Shown here piece by piece: positions 7,755-16,833 of a stretch of 34,800 nt of DNA. Source of the stretch: Saprospiraceae bacterium (lineage in GTDB: Bacteria; Bacteroidota; Bacteroidia; Chitinophagales; Saprospiraceae); contig JABDMH010000150.1 in the NCBI GenBank assembly GCA_013001595.1, forward strand, positions 1 to 34,800. The letters are read 5' to 3'. Position 1 is the stretch's first letter. Each line of letters opens with the position of its first letter. Under the pieces are notes generated by a model. It did not search any database, had not been told where the DNA came from, and worked only from the letters and a program-made list of their open reading frames with translations. The position numbers were made by a program, and so were the translations under genes.

Positions 7755-9503
7755 CTAATACCCCGGATTCTGCAGTAAAAATCCTTCCACATTTGATGCC
7801 CCATCAATGGCACTTTGGGGAATTGGAAACAATCGGTTATTAGGATCAGTGCTTGTTTTCTCTGTCCAGGCATCCTCAAACTTTCCAAATCGAATCTGAT
7901 CACCCCTGCGAAATCCCTCCCAATATAATTCAAAACCTCGCTCCCGAAACATGATATCTAAGTCTATAACATCTAAAGCAGGAGGCGTCTGTGCTGGTCG
8001 TGCCGTACGAGATGTGCGCACAATGTTTACATCAGCCAGGGCACCGGTAGCATCTCCGTTTCTCAATCTAGCCTCGGCACGCATCAGGTATATTTCCGCC
8101 AATCTCATCATCACCAAATCAACACTACTAAAATTATTTCCGTTTGGTGAAGTACTGCTAAATTGGTATTTAGACACTCGATAGCCCTTGTGATGGAGTC
8201 TACCCTCATTGGTGAAATCCACTTGCAAGACAAGATCAACGTAACCTACGTCTCTATCGGGACCATTGCCTTTTATCTGCATCACAGGGTAAATTCTGAC
8301 ACCACCATCACAGGTAATGAATTGACGATCTGCATCTTTTCTCGGCCCCCAAGGTATACCCCTCAATATGCCCCTATCAATTTGGAACGCTTCAGGTACT
8401 GCACAGAAAAAATTGGCTTCATCATTCACTGGAGATAAGCCGGTAAGATCTTGAATCTCCGGAGGAACGTTGACATTTTTCTGAAAGAAGCGAGCATCCG
8501 CTTCAGCTGGATCTGTGTCACCATAAGCGTCCACCCAAGTCTGATAAAAATCGGTGGTGATGGCTGGGCCATCAGTTCCGTCTGCGCTGGGATGTTCAGG
8601 CCTGGGAAACAAAGAACCTGGTAAAGACCAGTATGCCCAGCGACTGTGCTCTCTACGTAATACACCACGCTGATCCAGGGCAAAGATTAGCTCAGGATTT
8701 GAGTTGTTTTCATCATTAAATAATTCAAAATATTCAGGTGACAAAGCAAATTGCCCCGAGCCAATGATATTGTCTGTATACTCAATCACCTTGTTCATAT
8801 CCTCTTGACTGAAGTTTGGTGTGCCATAGGGATCGCGATAGACCGCCGCATTCAAGTGTAATCTGGCCAAAAATCCCCAAACTGCTGCTTTGGTGAGGCG
8901 GCCAGGACCCTTGTCCGTATTAATAAGATCAACCACTGAGAGCAATTCGTCTCTGATGTAGCTGATCGCATCCTCTCCTCTTAAAACTTCGGATAGCTCA
9001 TCAGAAGTCTCTTTATTAAACACCAAGCCCCAGCTTTCGAGGGTCAACATATTTAAATATGCACGTAAAGCCCGCATTTCATATAAGGCACCTGTTGCCT
9101 CAATGTCACCGTTTTCCGACAAAGGAGTCAGTACTTCGATGGCAGAAATCGCACGTGAAATATTCTTGGTCAGTTCGTTCCATGAACTTCCGACGAGGTC
9201 ATTTCCAGGTGTAATGGAATGTCGGTGAACATCTAAAAATTTGCCCCCATCAAACCAATCCGTTCCTCCTCTGTATGGCAGGATTGCTTCATCGGATGCG
9301 ATTAATTGCAATCCATAGTAGTTGGTGTGCCTCCATGTCCAAGAAACTTGTCCATAGGCTGGTGCGATGGAGCCACTAACGGTTTCAGCTAAGCCGGAAC
9401 CAGACAATGATTCATCCAGTACTATTTCCTCAAGATCTGTACAATTCCAAGAGAGTAAGGAGATAACTGCCAGATAGATTATAGATTTGAATTTCTTATT
9501 CAT
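7755..9503 (-). CDS. SusD/RagB-family surface glycan-binding lipoprotein
   Basis: A 582-residue outer-membrane lipoprotein that acts as the lid and binding partner of the SusC channel encoded just upstream. The signal peptide MNKKFKSIIYLAVISLL ends at C21, and the following TDLEE run is acidic, as in Bacteroidota surface-export signals. The SusD features are present: an N-terminal segment with YGLQLIASDEA, TPR-like helices including YEMRALRAYLNMLTLESWG, and the C-terminal SusD block with LMRLAEIYLMRAEARLRNG and an ending FRERGFELYWEGFRRGDQIRFG, which is diagnostic. It starts 15 bases after the susC stop, so the two are co-transcribed. Substrate cannot be inferred from the sequence alone. Confidence 0.95.
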   Translation of the reverse strand: MNKKFKSIIYLAVISLLSWNCTDLEEIVLDESLSGSGLAETVSGSIAPAYGQVSWTWRHTNYYGLQLIASDEAILPYRGGTDWFDGGKFLDVHRHSITPGNDLVGSSWNELTKNISRAISAIEVLTPLSENGDIEATGALYEMRALRAYLNMLTLESWGLVFNKETSDELSEVLRGEDAISYIRDELLSVVDLINTDKGPGRLTKAAVWGFLARLHLNAAVYRDPYGTPNFSQEDMNKVIEYTDNIIGSGQFALSPEYFELFNDENNSNPELIFALDQRGVLRREHSRWAYWSLPGSLFPRPEHPSADGTDGPAITTDFYQTWVDAYGDTDPAEADARFFQKNVNVPPEIQDLTGLSPVNDEANFFCAVPEAFQIDRGILRGIPWGPRKDADRQFITCDGGVRIYPVMQIKGNGPDRDVGYVDLVLQVDFTNEGRLHHKGYRVSKYQFSSTSPNGNNFSSVDLVMMRLAEIYLMRAEARLRNGDATGALADVNIVRTSRTARPAQTPPALDVIDLDIMFRERGFELYWEGFRRGDQIRFGKFEDAWTEKTSTDPNNRLFPIPQSAIDGASNVEGFLLQNPGY

Positions 9504-9518
9504 TTTCCCAATTTTTTT

Positions 9519-12500
9519 TTAGAATGCCACATTTAATCCTAACAAAACAGTGCGTGCCAATGGATAGGTAAAACGATCTATCCCAAAAGTCTGGATACCG
9601 CTGATCGAACTACCAGTATTCACCTCCGGATTGAAGCCTGAATAGTTAGTAATGGTAAATAAATTCTGGCCTGTCAAGGAGACCCTAATACTGGAGAACC
9701 AGTTGCCTGATCCCACCTGGGATGGCACGAGTAAATACGATAGGGTTGCGTTATTCAACCTTAAAAAACTCCCATCCTCGAGATAGCGAGTCGATACTTC
9801 ATTTGAATTGGTAATTGCTTCATTATCGAATTCAACTGCAAAATCTGTCGTATTAAATGATGAAGCCAAATTACCACGATTGAAAAGAGACATCGTGGTG
9901 TGGTTGTAGATTTCGTTCCCTGATACCCCATTGAAATTCAATTGCAGGTCGAACTTCTTATATCCAAGATTGAAGTAAAAGCCATACAATAAGTCTGGTA
10001 ATGCACTCCCCACCACCAGACGGTCATTCTCAAGCACTTGACCATCTCCATTTTGATCTTTGAATCGGTTTAAGCCATCCTCACCTATGCCGACAAATTC
10101 CTTCATAAAAAATGCACCTATCGCCTCATCATTGAGATATCCATTTATCGTAGCACCGGTCTGACCAGCACCAGAAGCTGCTCCAGTTGTTAATACTGCA
10201 AATGGTGAATTCTCCACCTTATTCTTGGTGTACGTTAAATTGCCACCAATACTGTAAGACAAATTAGATTGATCTCCACTTGAATATTCTAGGCTCAATT
10301 CCAATCCGGAATTCTTAATAACCATGTCGGGAACGTTGGTCCAAAAGGTGGCTGTTGGCTGGATTGGATCTGCGGGTACTACTTCAAGAAGTACATTTTC
10401 AGACTGTTTATTAAAATAATCCAAGGTACCGGTCAGGTGGTAGTCAAAAAGACCGAAATCAATACCGATATTAGTCTGAGTGGATACCTCCCATTGAATA
10501 TCTGGATTGGCCAATCTTGTAAATATAGACCCAAAAGGGTAGTCATCTAAGGTAGTTGCATTAGGGTTTAGCGGGTAGGTATCGTTATTTGATTTGCTCT
10601 CAATAAAACTGGCCTGGGTAATCTTTGAAGGTATTTCCTGATTACCAGTCTGCCCCCAACTGGCACGTAATTTCAAATTGTCAAAACCCGATCCCACCAT
10701 AAAATCCTCATTTATAATATTCCAACCCAGTGCCACGGAAGGGAAGTATCCATACCTATTATTCTCACCAAATTTAGAAGATCCATCTGCCCGCAATGTC
10801 GCTGTCACCAAATACCTGTCGGCAAATCCATAATTCACCCTTCCGAAAAATGACTGCAATTCATTCTCGATGGCAAAGGTGCTGAACTCGGTAGGTTGTT
10901 CAGTGGTACTGATCTGGTCTTGGTAGACCGGCTCGATGCCATTGTTAGCGAAAGCAGTCAGCGCAAAACGCCGCTGATGCTCAAAGGTCTTCTGATATGA
11001 ATGTCCAGCCAGGAAAATAAAACCATGCTCTCCTCGATCAAGATTATAAGTGAGCGTATTTTCCACCAGGCGGTTATTATTTCTAGCGGTTATGGATGTG
11101 AGCTCGCCTAATTCTAAGCCTTCTAGAAATGCATAAGGTTTGAGCTGTATAAATCGATCTGTCGTTGAAAAATCCACTCCCACATTTAGTTTATAAGTCA
11201 AGCCCTCCAGTATCTCAAATGATGGAGAAATGTTGGCTAGAATTCTATTGTTTATGGCCTCATCCTTATAAATCTGATTTCGTGCGGTTGGATTCAATAT
11301 CCCATCCAATAAGGTCAGGTCACCATTCGTCGTCGTAGGGATGGTTGGATTTAGTCGCAACATATCTTGAACAGTAGCACCTGCATCTGGTCGAGCATTA
11401 AAGGTACGTGCACCAGTAAGATTATAGTCAATCTTCAATCTGCCGTCAAACGCAGTCTGGTTAAGATTGACACGGCCGGATGTGCGTTCTAAATTACTGT
11501 TGGCGAAAATACCCTCCTGATTATCATAGCCGGCAGAAACAAAATAAGAGAACTTCTCACTAGCAGCGCCGCTCATTGATAGATGCACCCTATTGGAAAT
11601 ACCTGTTTGCGTCAATTCGTCTTGCCAATCTGTGTTGCCACTCAGGTCATCCAATGTGCCTCCGGCAGCGGGTACTTGACGGCGGAATTCATCAGCCGAG
11701 AAGATGTCCATTTTCTTAGCCAGTGAAGAAAAGGCCGTGGATACATTAAGATTTATTTCTGTCTTGCCTGTCTGCCCCTTTTTTGTAGTGATGACCACCA
11801 CGCCATTTGCTGCTCGTGCACCATACAAGGCAGTCGCTGACGCATCTTTTAACACACTCATGGATTGAATGTCATTCGGATTGATGAAATTTAGTGGATT
11901 CGTGGCAACTCCAGTGGAAGCATTGTCTATGACAAAACCATCAATAACATAGAGCGGGGTAGTGCCCGATCGCAAGCTGCCCACTCCACGAATGATGACG
12001 TTTTGGGCGGCACCAGGCTCTCCGCTAGCAGCTGTTACATTCACACCAGCGACCTTACCCTGAAGAAGCTGCCCTGGATTGACAACCACACCTTGGTTAA
12101 AATCTTCATTCTTCAAAGATCCAATGGCACCGGTCACGTCCTGTCTCTTTTGAGCTCCGTAAGCCACAACAAGCACATCTTCCAATTCCGTTGCATCTGA
12201 TCTCATCTGTATCTGGACAATCGCAGCACTACCAATCACGACTTCCTGAGTGACATAACCCAGATAGGATACAATGAGAACATCTCCTTCTTCCCCAGAA
12301 AGACTAAAGCTACCATCGGCATCTGTCGTGGTGCCAACAGCGGTCCCCTTTATTTGAACGGTAGCACCAATCAGTGGTTCTCCATCTTCATTGGTAATGG
12401 TACCATCAATAGGTTTCTCATAACTACGGATCACATCCTCCTTTGGGACGAAGCCTTCACCATGTACGTTCGTTGCTAATGCACCTGGAAAGGTACATAT

Positions 12501-12545
12501 CATCCAGAAGTAGCTGAGAGATAAACAGATTCGCATTTTTTTCAT
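9519..12545 (-). CDS. SusC/RagA-family TonB-linked outer-membrane transporter
   Basis: Imports oligosaccharides or peptides through the outer membrane together with the SusD protein. I use the ATG at 12545 (MKKMRICLSLSYFW), which opens a normal signal peptide, instead of the longer frame at 12599; the protein is then 1008 residues. In order there is a carboxypeptidase-D-regulatory-like domain (ITNEDGEPLIGATVQIKG, then VLIVSYLGY), the plug with the SusC signature (LEDVLVVAYGAQKRQDVTGA, PLYVIDGF, SVLKDASATALYGARAANG) and a large beta-barrel ending LARTVLLGLNVAF. The length and motifs are typical. An 11-base direct repeat lies 77-134 bases upstream. No sigma/anti-sigma pair or hybrid two-component sensor, the common regulators of such pairs, is in the window. 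Confidence 0.95.
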   Translation of the reverse strand: MKKMRICLSLSYFWMICTFPGALATNVHGEGFVPKEDVIRSYEKPIDGTITNEDGEPLIGATVQIKGTAVGTTTDADGSFSLSGEEGDVLIVSYLGYVTQEVVIGSAAIVQIQMRSDATELEDVLVVAYGAQKRQDVTGAIGSLKNEDFNQGVVVNPGQLLQGKVAGVNVTAASGEPGAAQNVIIRGVGSLRSGTTPLYVIDGFVIDNASTGVATNPLNFINPNDIQSMSVLKDASATALYGARAANGVVVITTKKGQTGKTEINLNVSTAFSSLAKKMDIFSADEFRRQVPAAGGTLDDLSGNTDWQDELTQTGISNRVHLSMSGAASEKFSYFVSAGYDNQEGIFANSNLERTSGRVNLNQTAFDGRLKIDYNLTGARTFNARPDAGATVQDMLRLNPTIPTTTNGDLTLLDGILNPTARNQIYKDEAINNRILANISPSFEILEGLTYKLNVGVDFSTTDRFIQLKPYAFLEGLELGELTSITARNNNRLVENTLTYNLDRGEHGFIFLAGHSYQKTFEHQRRFALTAFANNGIEPVYQDQISTTEQPTEFSTFAIENELQSFFGRVNYGFADRYLVTATLRADGSSKFGENNRYGYFPSVALGWNIINEDFMVGSGFDNLKLRASWGQTGNQEIPSKITQASFIESKSNNDTYPLNPNATTLDDYPFGSIFTRLANPDIQWEVSTQTNIGIDFGLFDYHLTGTLDYFNKQSENVLLEVVPADPIQPTATFWTNVPDMVIKNSGLELSLEYSSGDQSNLSYSIGGNLTYTKNKVENSPFAVLTTGAASGAGQTGATINGYLNDEAIGAFFMKEFVGIGEDGLNRFKDQNGDGQVLENDRLVVGSALPDLLYGFYFNLGYKKFDLQLNFNGVSGNEIYNHTTMSLFNRGNLASSFNTTDFAVEFDNEAITNSNEVSTRYLEDGSFLRLNNATLSYLLVPSQVGSGNWFSSIRVSLTGQNLFTITNYSGFNPEVNTGSSISGIQTFGIDRFTYPLARTVLLGLNVAF

Positions 12546-12990
12546 AAGCCTTTCTTTTTCGAATAATGTGGGCAAATAGGGACATGAGATGCCTAGCAAG
12601 GGACAAGGTAGGATAATATATTAAAATTGTTAATATAATGTATGTGTAAACTAGTAATATATCTACCGTAAAATTGTTACCAAAACTCGGAAACGAGTTC
12701 ATACCAAAGAGCCCATGTGCCTAAGATAATGGTTCGTAGTCCCTGCACTCCAAATTCCCTATGGTCACTCAACTCTTCAAACGTAGATTACAAAGGTGTT
12801 CTGTCCAACCCTAGCGTCGCGTATAGGCATGCCATGTAGGTCAGGGAAACTTTTGCTAGAAAAGAACCGTTGATCTTCGGAAAAGAGGAAATTATTTGCA
12901 TCTTCAAGCCTTACTCCTAGGAACTTACCTCATCGAGTGAGGTGCCTTACCAGAATTGCGCGCACATAAATCTTGGGACAAAATTCGAGC
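12546..12990. other. Divergent regulatory region of susC and the metallophosphatase operon
   Basis: This 445-base gap separates susC (minus) from the metallophosphatase (plus). It contains an exact 11-base direct repeat TAAAATTGTTA at 12622-12632 and 12669-12679, and a 6-bp inverted repeat ACCTCA-TCGAG-TGAGGT at 12927-12943, 48 bases before the plus-strand start. No coding sequence or exact -7 element TAnnTTTG was seen in either direction. Confidence 0.45.
12622..12679. promoter_or_regulatory. Direct repeat upstream of susC, possible regulator-binding sites
   Basis: TAAAATTGTTA occurs exactly at 12622-12632 and again at 12669-12679, 47 bases apart (about 4.5 helical turns), in the AT-rich stretch before the susC start. 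The two copies lie in the same orientation. Being AT-rich, a chance repeat is possible, but the position in front of a regulated operon makes an operator plausible. Confidence 0.3.
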
Positions 12991-14058
12991 ATGTACAATA
13001 GCGGCTATGTCTACATTTGCATCTTCACATGGATTGCTTTTTATCCATCAAATGCCCAAATAGAGGCTCCTTACAATCCGATTCCGCTAATGGACTCTAT
13101 GGATTTTGATGAAAAAAAAGGCTATCATTTCTTAGTATTTGGTGATTCTAAGCACAGCGCTCATTTACAAGATGTGTTGGGACAGTCGGACAAGCTCAAA
13201 CCTGATTTCTGCCTTACCACTGCAGACTTAGTAGATAAGGGAGCCGGTCCCCGGGGAGTGCTTGAATATCAAATGCTGGAAGATACCGCAGGGTGGTTCT
13301 TTCGAAAATATCCGACCTGGACTACTCTAGGTAACCACGAGATCTACGATAGCAACAAGCACGCAAACTACCAAAGTGGCGCACAAAATTTTGCTGACTT
13401 TTTTGGGCTTTCAGATCCCACTTATAGCTTTGATTTCGCCAATGCCAGGTTTATAGCCATGGACTGGCCAGAGATCGATAAAGATCCAGCTAAGCTGGTC
13501 TGGCTCGAAAATGAATTAAAATCTGCTGAGGGAAAACACATCTTTATTTTTCGCCATCGACCTTTCTATACGGTGGGTACCAAAAGCCACTTCGAAGTTG
13601 ATGGAAAACCTTCTTTGAGTACCAAGCTCTTTAAAAAGTACAACGTATCAGCTGTTTTTTCAGGACATGATCACATTTATTACCGAACTTTTCGAGATCA
13701 AGTGTACTACGTCATTTCAGCTGGTGCTGGGGCCTTTATCTATCCACTGGACAGAGAATCAGAGGCCATTAGCGGCGACGTGTACTATGGAAGAATGCCG
13801 GGACGTAGTGCAGACGGAAAACTGTTCAGCAGCTTCAAATACCGACATGCGAGTGGGCACGAGACATTCTTAGACCAGGCCCTATATTACTTAGTTTCCG
13901 TAAAAGTGAAAGGCAATAGAATTAAGATAAGGATGATTGACTCTGATGGAAAAGTATGGGATTCTTTTTCATTTAAGAATAGAAGTGTAGATGAAGCCAA
14001 TTGGAAGCCCACTTTTCGCTACTATCAAGATCCCGAAAAGCTGGAAGCTGTCAATTAA
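12991..14058 (+). CDS. Exported calcineurin-like metallophosphoesterase
   Basis: A 355-residue secreted phosphatase with a two-metal active site. The start is set at the ATG at 12991, since the longer frame opens with TTG at 12973; MYNSGYVYICIFTWIAFYPSNA then forms the signal peptide, cut near AQ. Metallophosphoesterase motifs run in order: GD at 51-52, AD at 78-79 (TTADLVDKG), GNHE at 114-117, H189 (FRHRPF) and GHDH at 225-228. The first motif is GDSKH, without the D-x-H of many members, and resembles purple-acid-phosphatase-like proteins. It heads a co-directional run with a DUF3500 gene 59 bases downstream and a sulfatase after that, so it may remove phosphate from the same extracellular substrate. 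The substrate itself is unknown. Confidence 0.88.
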   Translation: MYNSGYVYICIFTWIAFYPSNAQIEAPYNPIPLMDSMDFDEKKGYHFLVFGDSKHSAHLQDVLGQSDKLKPDFCLTTADLVDKGAGPRGVLEYQMLEDTAGWFFRKYPTWTTLGNHEIYDSNKHANYQSGAQNFADFFGLSDPTYSFDFANARFIAMDWPEIDKDPAKLVWLENELKSAEGKHIFIFRHRPFYTVGTKSHFEVDGKPSLSTKLFKKYNVSAVFSGHDHIYYRTFRDQVYYVISAGAGAFIYPLDRESEAISGDVYYGRMPGRSADGKLFSSFKYRHASGHETFLDQALYYLVSVKVKGNRIKIRMIDSDGKVWDSFSFKNRSVDEANWKPTFRYYQDPEKLEAVN

Positions 14059-14117
14059 GTAGCTGGATTGATTCCCTATTTTTCATTAACTTCCTAGCCT
14101 AACAAAGCATTTAAGAA

Positions 14118-15164
14118 ATGGCCCGCATACATCGAATTGGTTCCTATATTTTCATAGCCCTGGTGCTTATTGCTGGAGTGGCGTTTATTGCCCGACAAAT
14201 GGCAGATGATGCCATGATCGCCGCGGCCAATGCATTTACTGAATCCCTTAGCCCCACGGAAAAGGAGCAGTGTGTCATGACTCTTTCAGACTCTACTCGA
14301 ACTATTTGGCATTTCTTACCTGTGGCCAGTTTTGACAGATATGGCATGTCATTAGGCGAATTATCTGATGAGCAAGACCAATTGGTTTTCGATCTAATGC
14401 GGTCGGCATTGAGTAAAAAAGGATTTGAAAAAGCAGAGGCCATCATCGCTTTGGAGAACATTCTCAAAGTACTGGAAAAAGATAACCCAACGCGAGATGC
14501 AGACCAATATCATATAGCCATATATGGGAAACCAGCCAAGGATGACATGTGGGGCTGGGGAATTAGTGGCCATCACCTTTCTTTACATTTTACCATGGTA
14601 GATGGGAAGATGTCTACCACACCCACTTTTATGGGTTCGAATCCGGGTGAGGTCAAGTCGGGTCCAAAAAAAGGTCTGCGGGTTTTGAAAGCAGAAGAAG
14701 ATTTGGGCCTCGCACTCATCAATGCACTTCCTGCAGATCAGCAAAATAAGGCAATCATACTATCAGAAGCACCCAGAGAAATCTTTACTGCCGCACAGAG
14801 CAAGGTCGATCCCCTGGATAAGGTCGGGATCAAATTTTCGGAGTTGGCAAGAGAACATCAAAAAATGTTATACGACATTATTCTAGAATATGCAAACGCT
14901 ATGCCGGCAGAACTTGCCCAACAAAGGATGGATAAGATCCATAAAGCTGGCTGGGATGACATCCTCTTTGCCTGGGCAGGCGTGACCAATCGATCGGCGG
15001 GACACTATTACCGAATCCAAGGGCCGACCTTCCTCATAGAATTTGACAACACCCAAAACGATGCAAATCACGTGCATACCGTATGGAGAGATTTTGATGG
15101 TGACTTCGGTAGAGATCTGCTGAAAGCACACTATCATGACGAACATGGGCATCACAGCCACTAG
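14118..15164 (+). CDS. DUF3500-family protein, membrane-anchored or exported
   Basis: A 348-residue protein with a hydrophobic N-terminal segment (about 8-27: signal peptide or anchor). It shows the pattern I know from DUF3500: SLSPTEKEQCVMTLSD, then R-T-I-W-H-F-L-P, a middle W-G-W-G-x-x-G-H-H-L-S block, a repeat-like second half, and the ending DFGRDLLKAHYHDEHGHHSH. The many conserved His and Trp residues and the His-rich tail suggest metal binding. Family function is unknown. It lies 59 bases after the metallophosphatase and 30 before the sulfatase on the same strand, so the three are very probably one operon. A role in processing an extracellular sulfated or phosphorylated compound is an inference from that context. 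Confidence 0.85.
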   Translation: MARIHRIGSYIFIALVLIAGVAFIARQMADDAMIAAANAFTESLSPTEKEQCVMTLSDSTRTIWHFLPVASFDRYGMSLGELSDEQDQLVFDLMRSALSKKGFEKAEAIIALENILKVLEKDNPTRDADQYHIAIYGKPAKDDMWGWGISGHHLSLHFTMVDGKMSTTPTFMGSNPGEVKSGPKKGLRVLKAEEDLGLALINALPADQQNKAIILSEAPREIFTAAQSKVDPLDKVGIKFSELAREHQKMLYDIILEYANAMPAELAQQRMDKIHKAGWDDILFAWAGVTNRSAGHYYRIQGPTFLIEFDNTQNDANHVHTVWRDFDGDFGRDLLKAHYHDEHGHHSH

Positions 15165-15194
15165 TGGATTCACAGATTTGATGTTTTGCAAACT

Positions 15195-16520
15195 ATGATT
15201 AGATATGCCCTAGTTGTTCTGCTTCTTGCAACGTGCTGTGCGGCAGTGCTGTCCTACCTTCCTACCCCATCTGCTCCCGCTGACCAGCCGAACGTTATCC
15301 TTCTCATGGCAGATGACATGGGTTATGAATGCTTGAGTGTGAATGGAAGTACATCTTACCGGACGCCCAGGTTGGATGCCCTAGCTACTGAAGGAATAAG
15401 ATTTACCAATTGTATCTCACAGCCACTTTGTACGCCTTCACGCGTAAAAATCATGACTGGTCAGCGTAATTATCGCAACTATACCTACTTCGGATATTTG
15501 GATTCAGACCAGCAAACATTTGGCCACGTAATGCAGCAGGCAGGTTATGCCACCTGCATTGTTGGAAAATGGCAGTTAAATGGCCTGGCATATGACTTGC
15601 CGGGAAAAACAGATGTGCAGCGGCCTCAACATTTTGGATTTGATGAATACTCATTATGGCAATTGACAAAAGCGCGCAAGGAAGGTGAGCGCTTTGCCAA
15701 TCCACTAATCCAACAAAATGGGAAATTACTGCCCCGAGATCCCAATGCCTACGGTCCAGATATTTTTTGCGAATATGCGCTTGACTTTATCCAGCGGAAT
15801 CGATCGAAGCCTTTTTTCCTTTATTATCCCATGGTATTGGTACATGATCCGTTTGTGCCTACCCCAGATAATGCAGCATGGCAAGATCCTAGCAGACGTT
15901 ACGAAAAAGATACGGCGTACTTTGCCGAAATGGTCAGCTATACCGATAAAATTGTGGGACGGATTCTCGACAAACTTGAAGAACTTGAGATTGGTGAAAA
16001 CACACTGTTTATTTTCACGGCAGATAATGGCACCCATCCCAGCATCATCTCCCATACCAAATCGGGCCCTGTGCAGGGTGCCAAAGGAAACACCATCATG
16101 GCAGGGACGCATGTGCCCATGATCGCCAGCTGGCCCAAATACCATAAACAAGGAAGTGTTCATTCTGACTTGGTTTCATTTAGTGATTTCTTCCCGACCT
16201 TTGCAGGCATAGTCGACCGCAACTACGAGGTCGATGGGAAAAGCTTTTTATCCGTCATAAAGGGTCAGGGTCAATCCACGCGAGAAACTGCATTCGTACA
16301 TTACGATCCACAATGGGGGGCTAGGGTCAATCAATTTCGCAACCAATTTGTCCAGACAATACGCTACAAACTTTATCAGGATGGATCTATGTTTGACATT
16401 GTAGATGACCCCCTGGAACTAACACCCTTGTCCCCTGATGATGGACGCACCAAACATATTCGCAGCAAACTTCAGGCAGCATTGGACCTGGCCCCGAAGT
16501 GGGAACCGGTAAAGGATTGA
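15195..16520 (+). CDS. Exported formylglycine-dependent sulfatase (S1 family)
   Basis: Hydrolyses a sulfate ester on an extracellular or periplasmic substrate. The start is the ATG at 15195; the frame could open with TTG at 15186. Residues 1-19 form a signal peptide. The active site is complete: paired metal aspartates D40-D41 (MADDMG), C79 in C-T-P-S-R (the cysteine turned into formylglycine), GKW about 50 residues later, the VHDPF histidine, and ADNGTH carrying the second metal pair. At 441 residues it lacks a long C-terminal extension. The S1 subfamily cannot be assigned by eye. It ends the metallophosphatase, DUF3500, sulfatase run. The maturase that makes formylglycine is not in the window. 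Confidence 0.92.
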   Translation: MIRYALVVLLLATCCAAVLSYLPTPSAPADQPNVILLMADDMGYECLSVNGSTSYRTPRLDALATEGIRFTNCISQPLCTPSRVKIMTGQRNYRNYTYFGYLDSDQQTFGHVMQQAGYATCIVGKWQLNGLAYDLPGKTDVQRPQHFGFDEYSLWQLTKARKEGERFANPLIQQNGKLLPRDPNAYGPDIFCEYALDFIQRNRSKPFFLYYPMVLVHDPFVPTPDNAAWQDPSRRYEKDTAYFAEMVSYTDKIVGRILDKLEELEIGENTLFIFTADNGTHPSIISHTKSGPVQGAKGNTIMAGTHVPMIASWPKYHKQGSVHSDLVSFSDFFPTFAGIVDRNYEVDGKSFLSVIKGQGQSTRETAFVHYDPQWGARVNQFRNQFVQTIRYKLYQDGSMFDIVDDPLELTPLSPDDGRTKHIRSKLQAALDLAPKWEPVKD

Positions 16521-16833
16521 CAATCCACCATCTTTTATCTGGTCATGTCCAGCGGCAATCAGTATGTTCTTCATAATCACAACAACTGTGTTCACCTTTA
16601 TAAAGGGATTGAGACCCCGTCAAAACTGCAAATGCCTTAGATTGAACTACTATAAGCTCACTTGAGATATCAAACGATGATTGCTTACCAACTCGGCTCC
16701 TAACTAAGCCTATCCGGTTGATTATAAAGCCTTTAAATCAGATTTTTTCACCGCATTCTCCCGGAGTACCCAACTTTTTATTATTTTCGGCATCCTGAAA
16801 ATTATTAATAAGTACATAAAAGTTCTAAATAAT
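16521..16833. other. Intergenic stretch between the sulfatase and the TPR gene
   Basis: This 313-base gap has no open frame with a recognisable product. It has a perfect 12-base palindrome, CCTTTATAAAGG at 16595-16606, and an AT-rich stretch just before the TPR gene with TATTTTCG, one mismatch from the Bacteroidota -7 element TAnnTTTG but without a matching -33 TTTG. It should hold the TPR gene promoter. Confidence 0.35.

Noticed and set aside
7270-7758. 162-codon open frame overlapping the end of the LamG-phosphoesterase gene
   Set aside because: It is in another frame of the catalytic domain, which has all its motifs in the annotated frame.
15726-16163. 145-codon antisense frame in the sulfatase
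   Set aside because: The sense strand carries the sulfatase motifs; the antisense product has no recognisable features.
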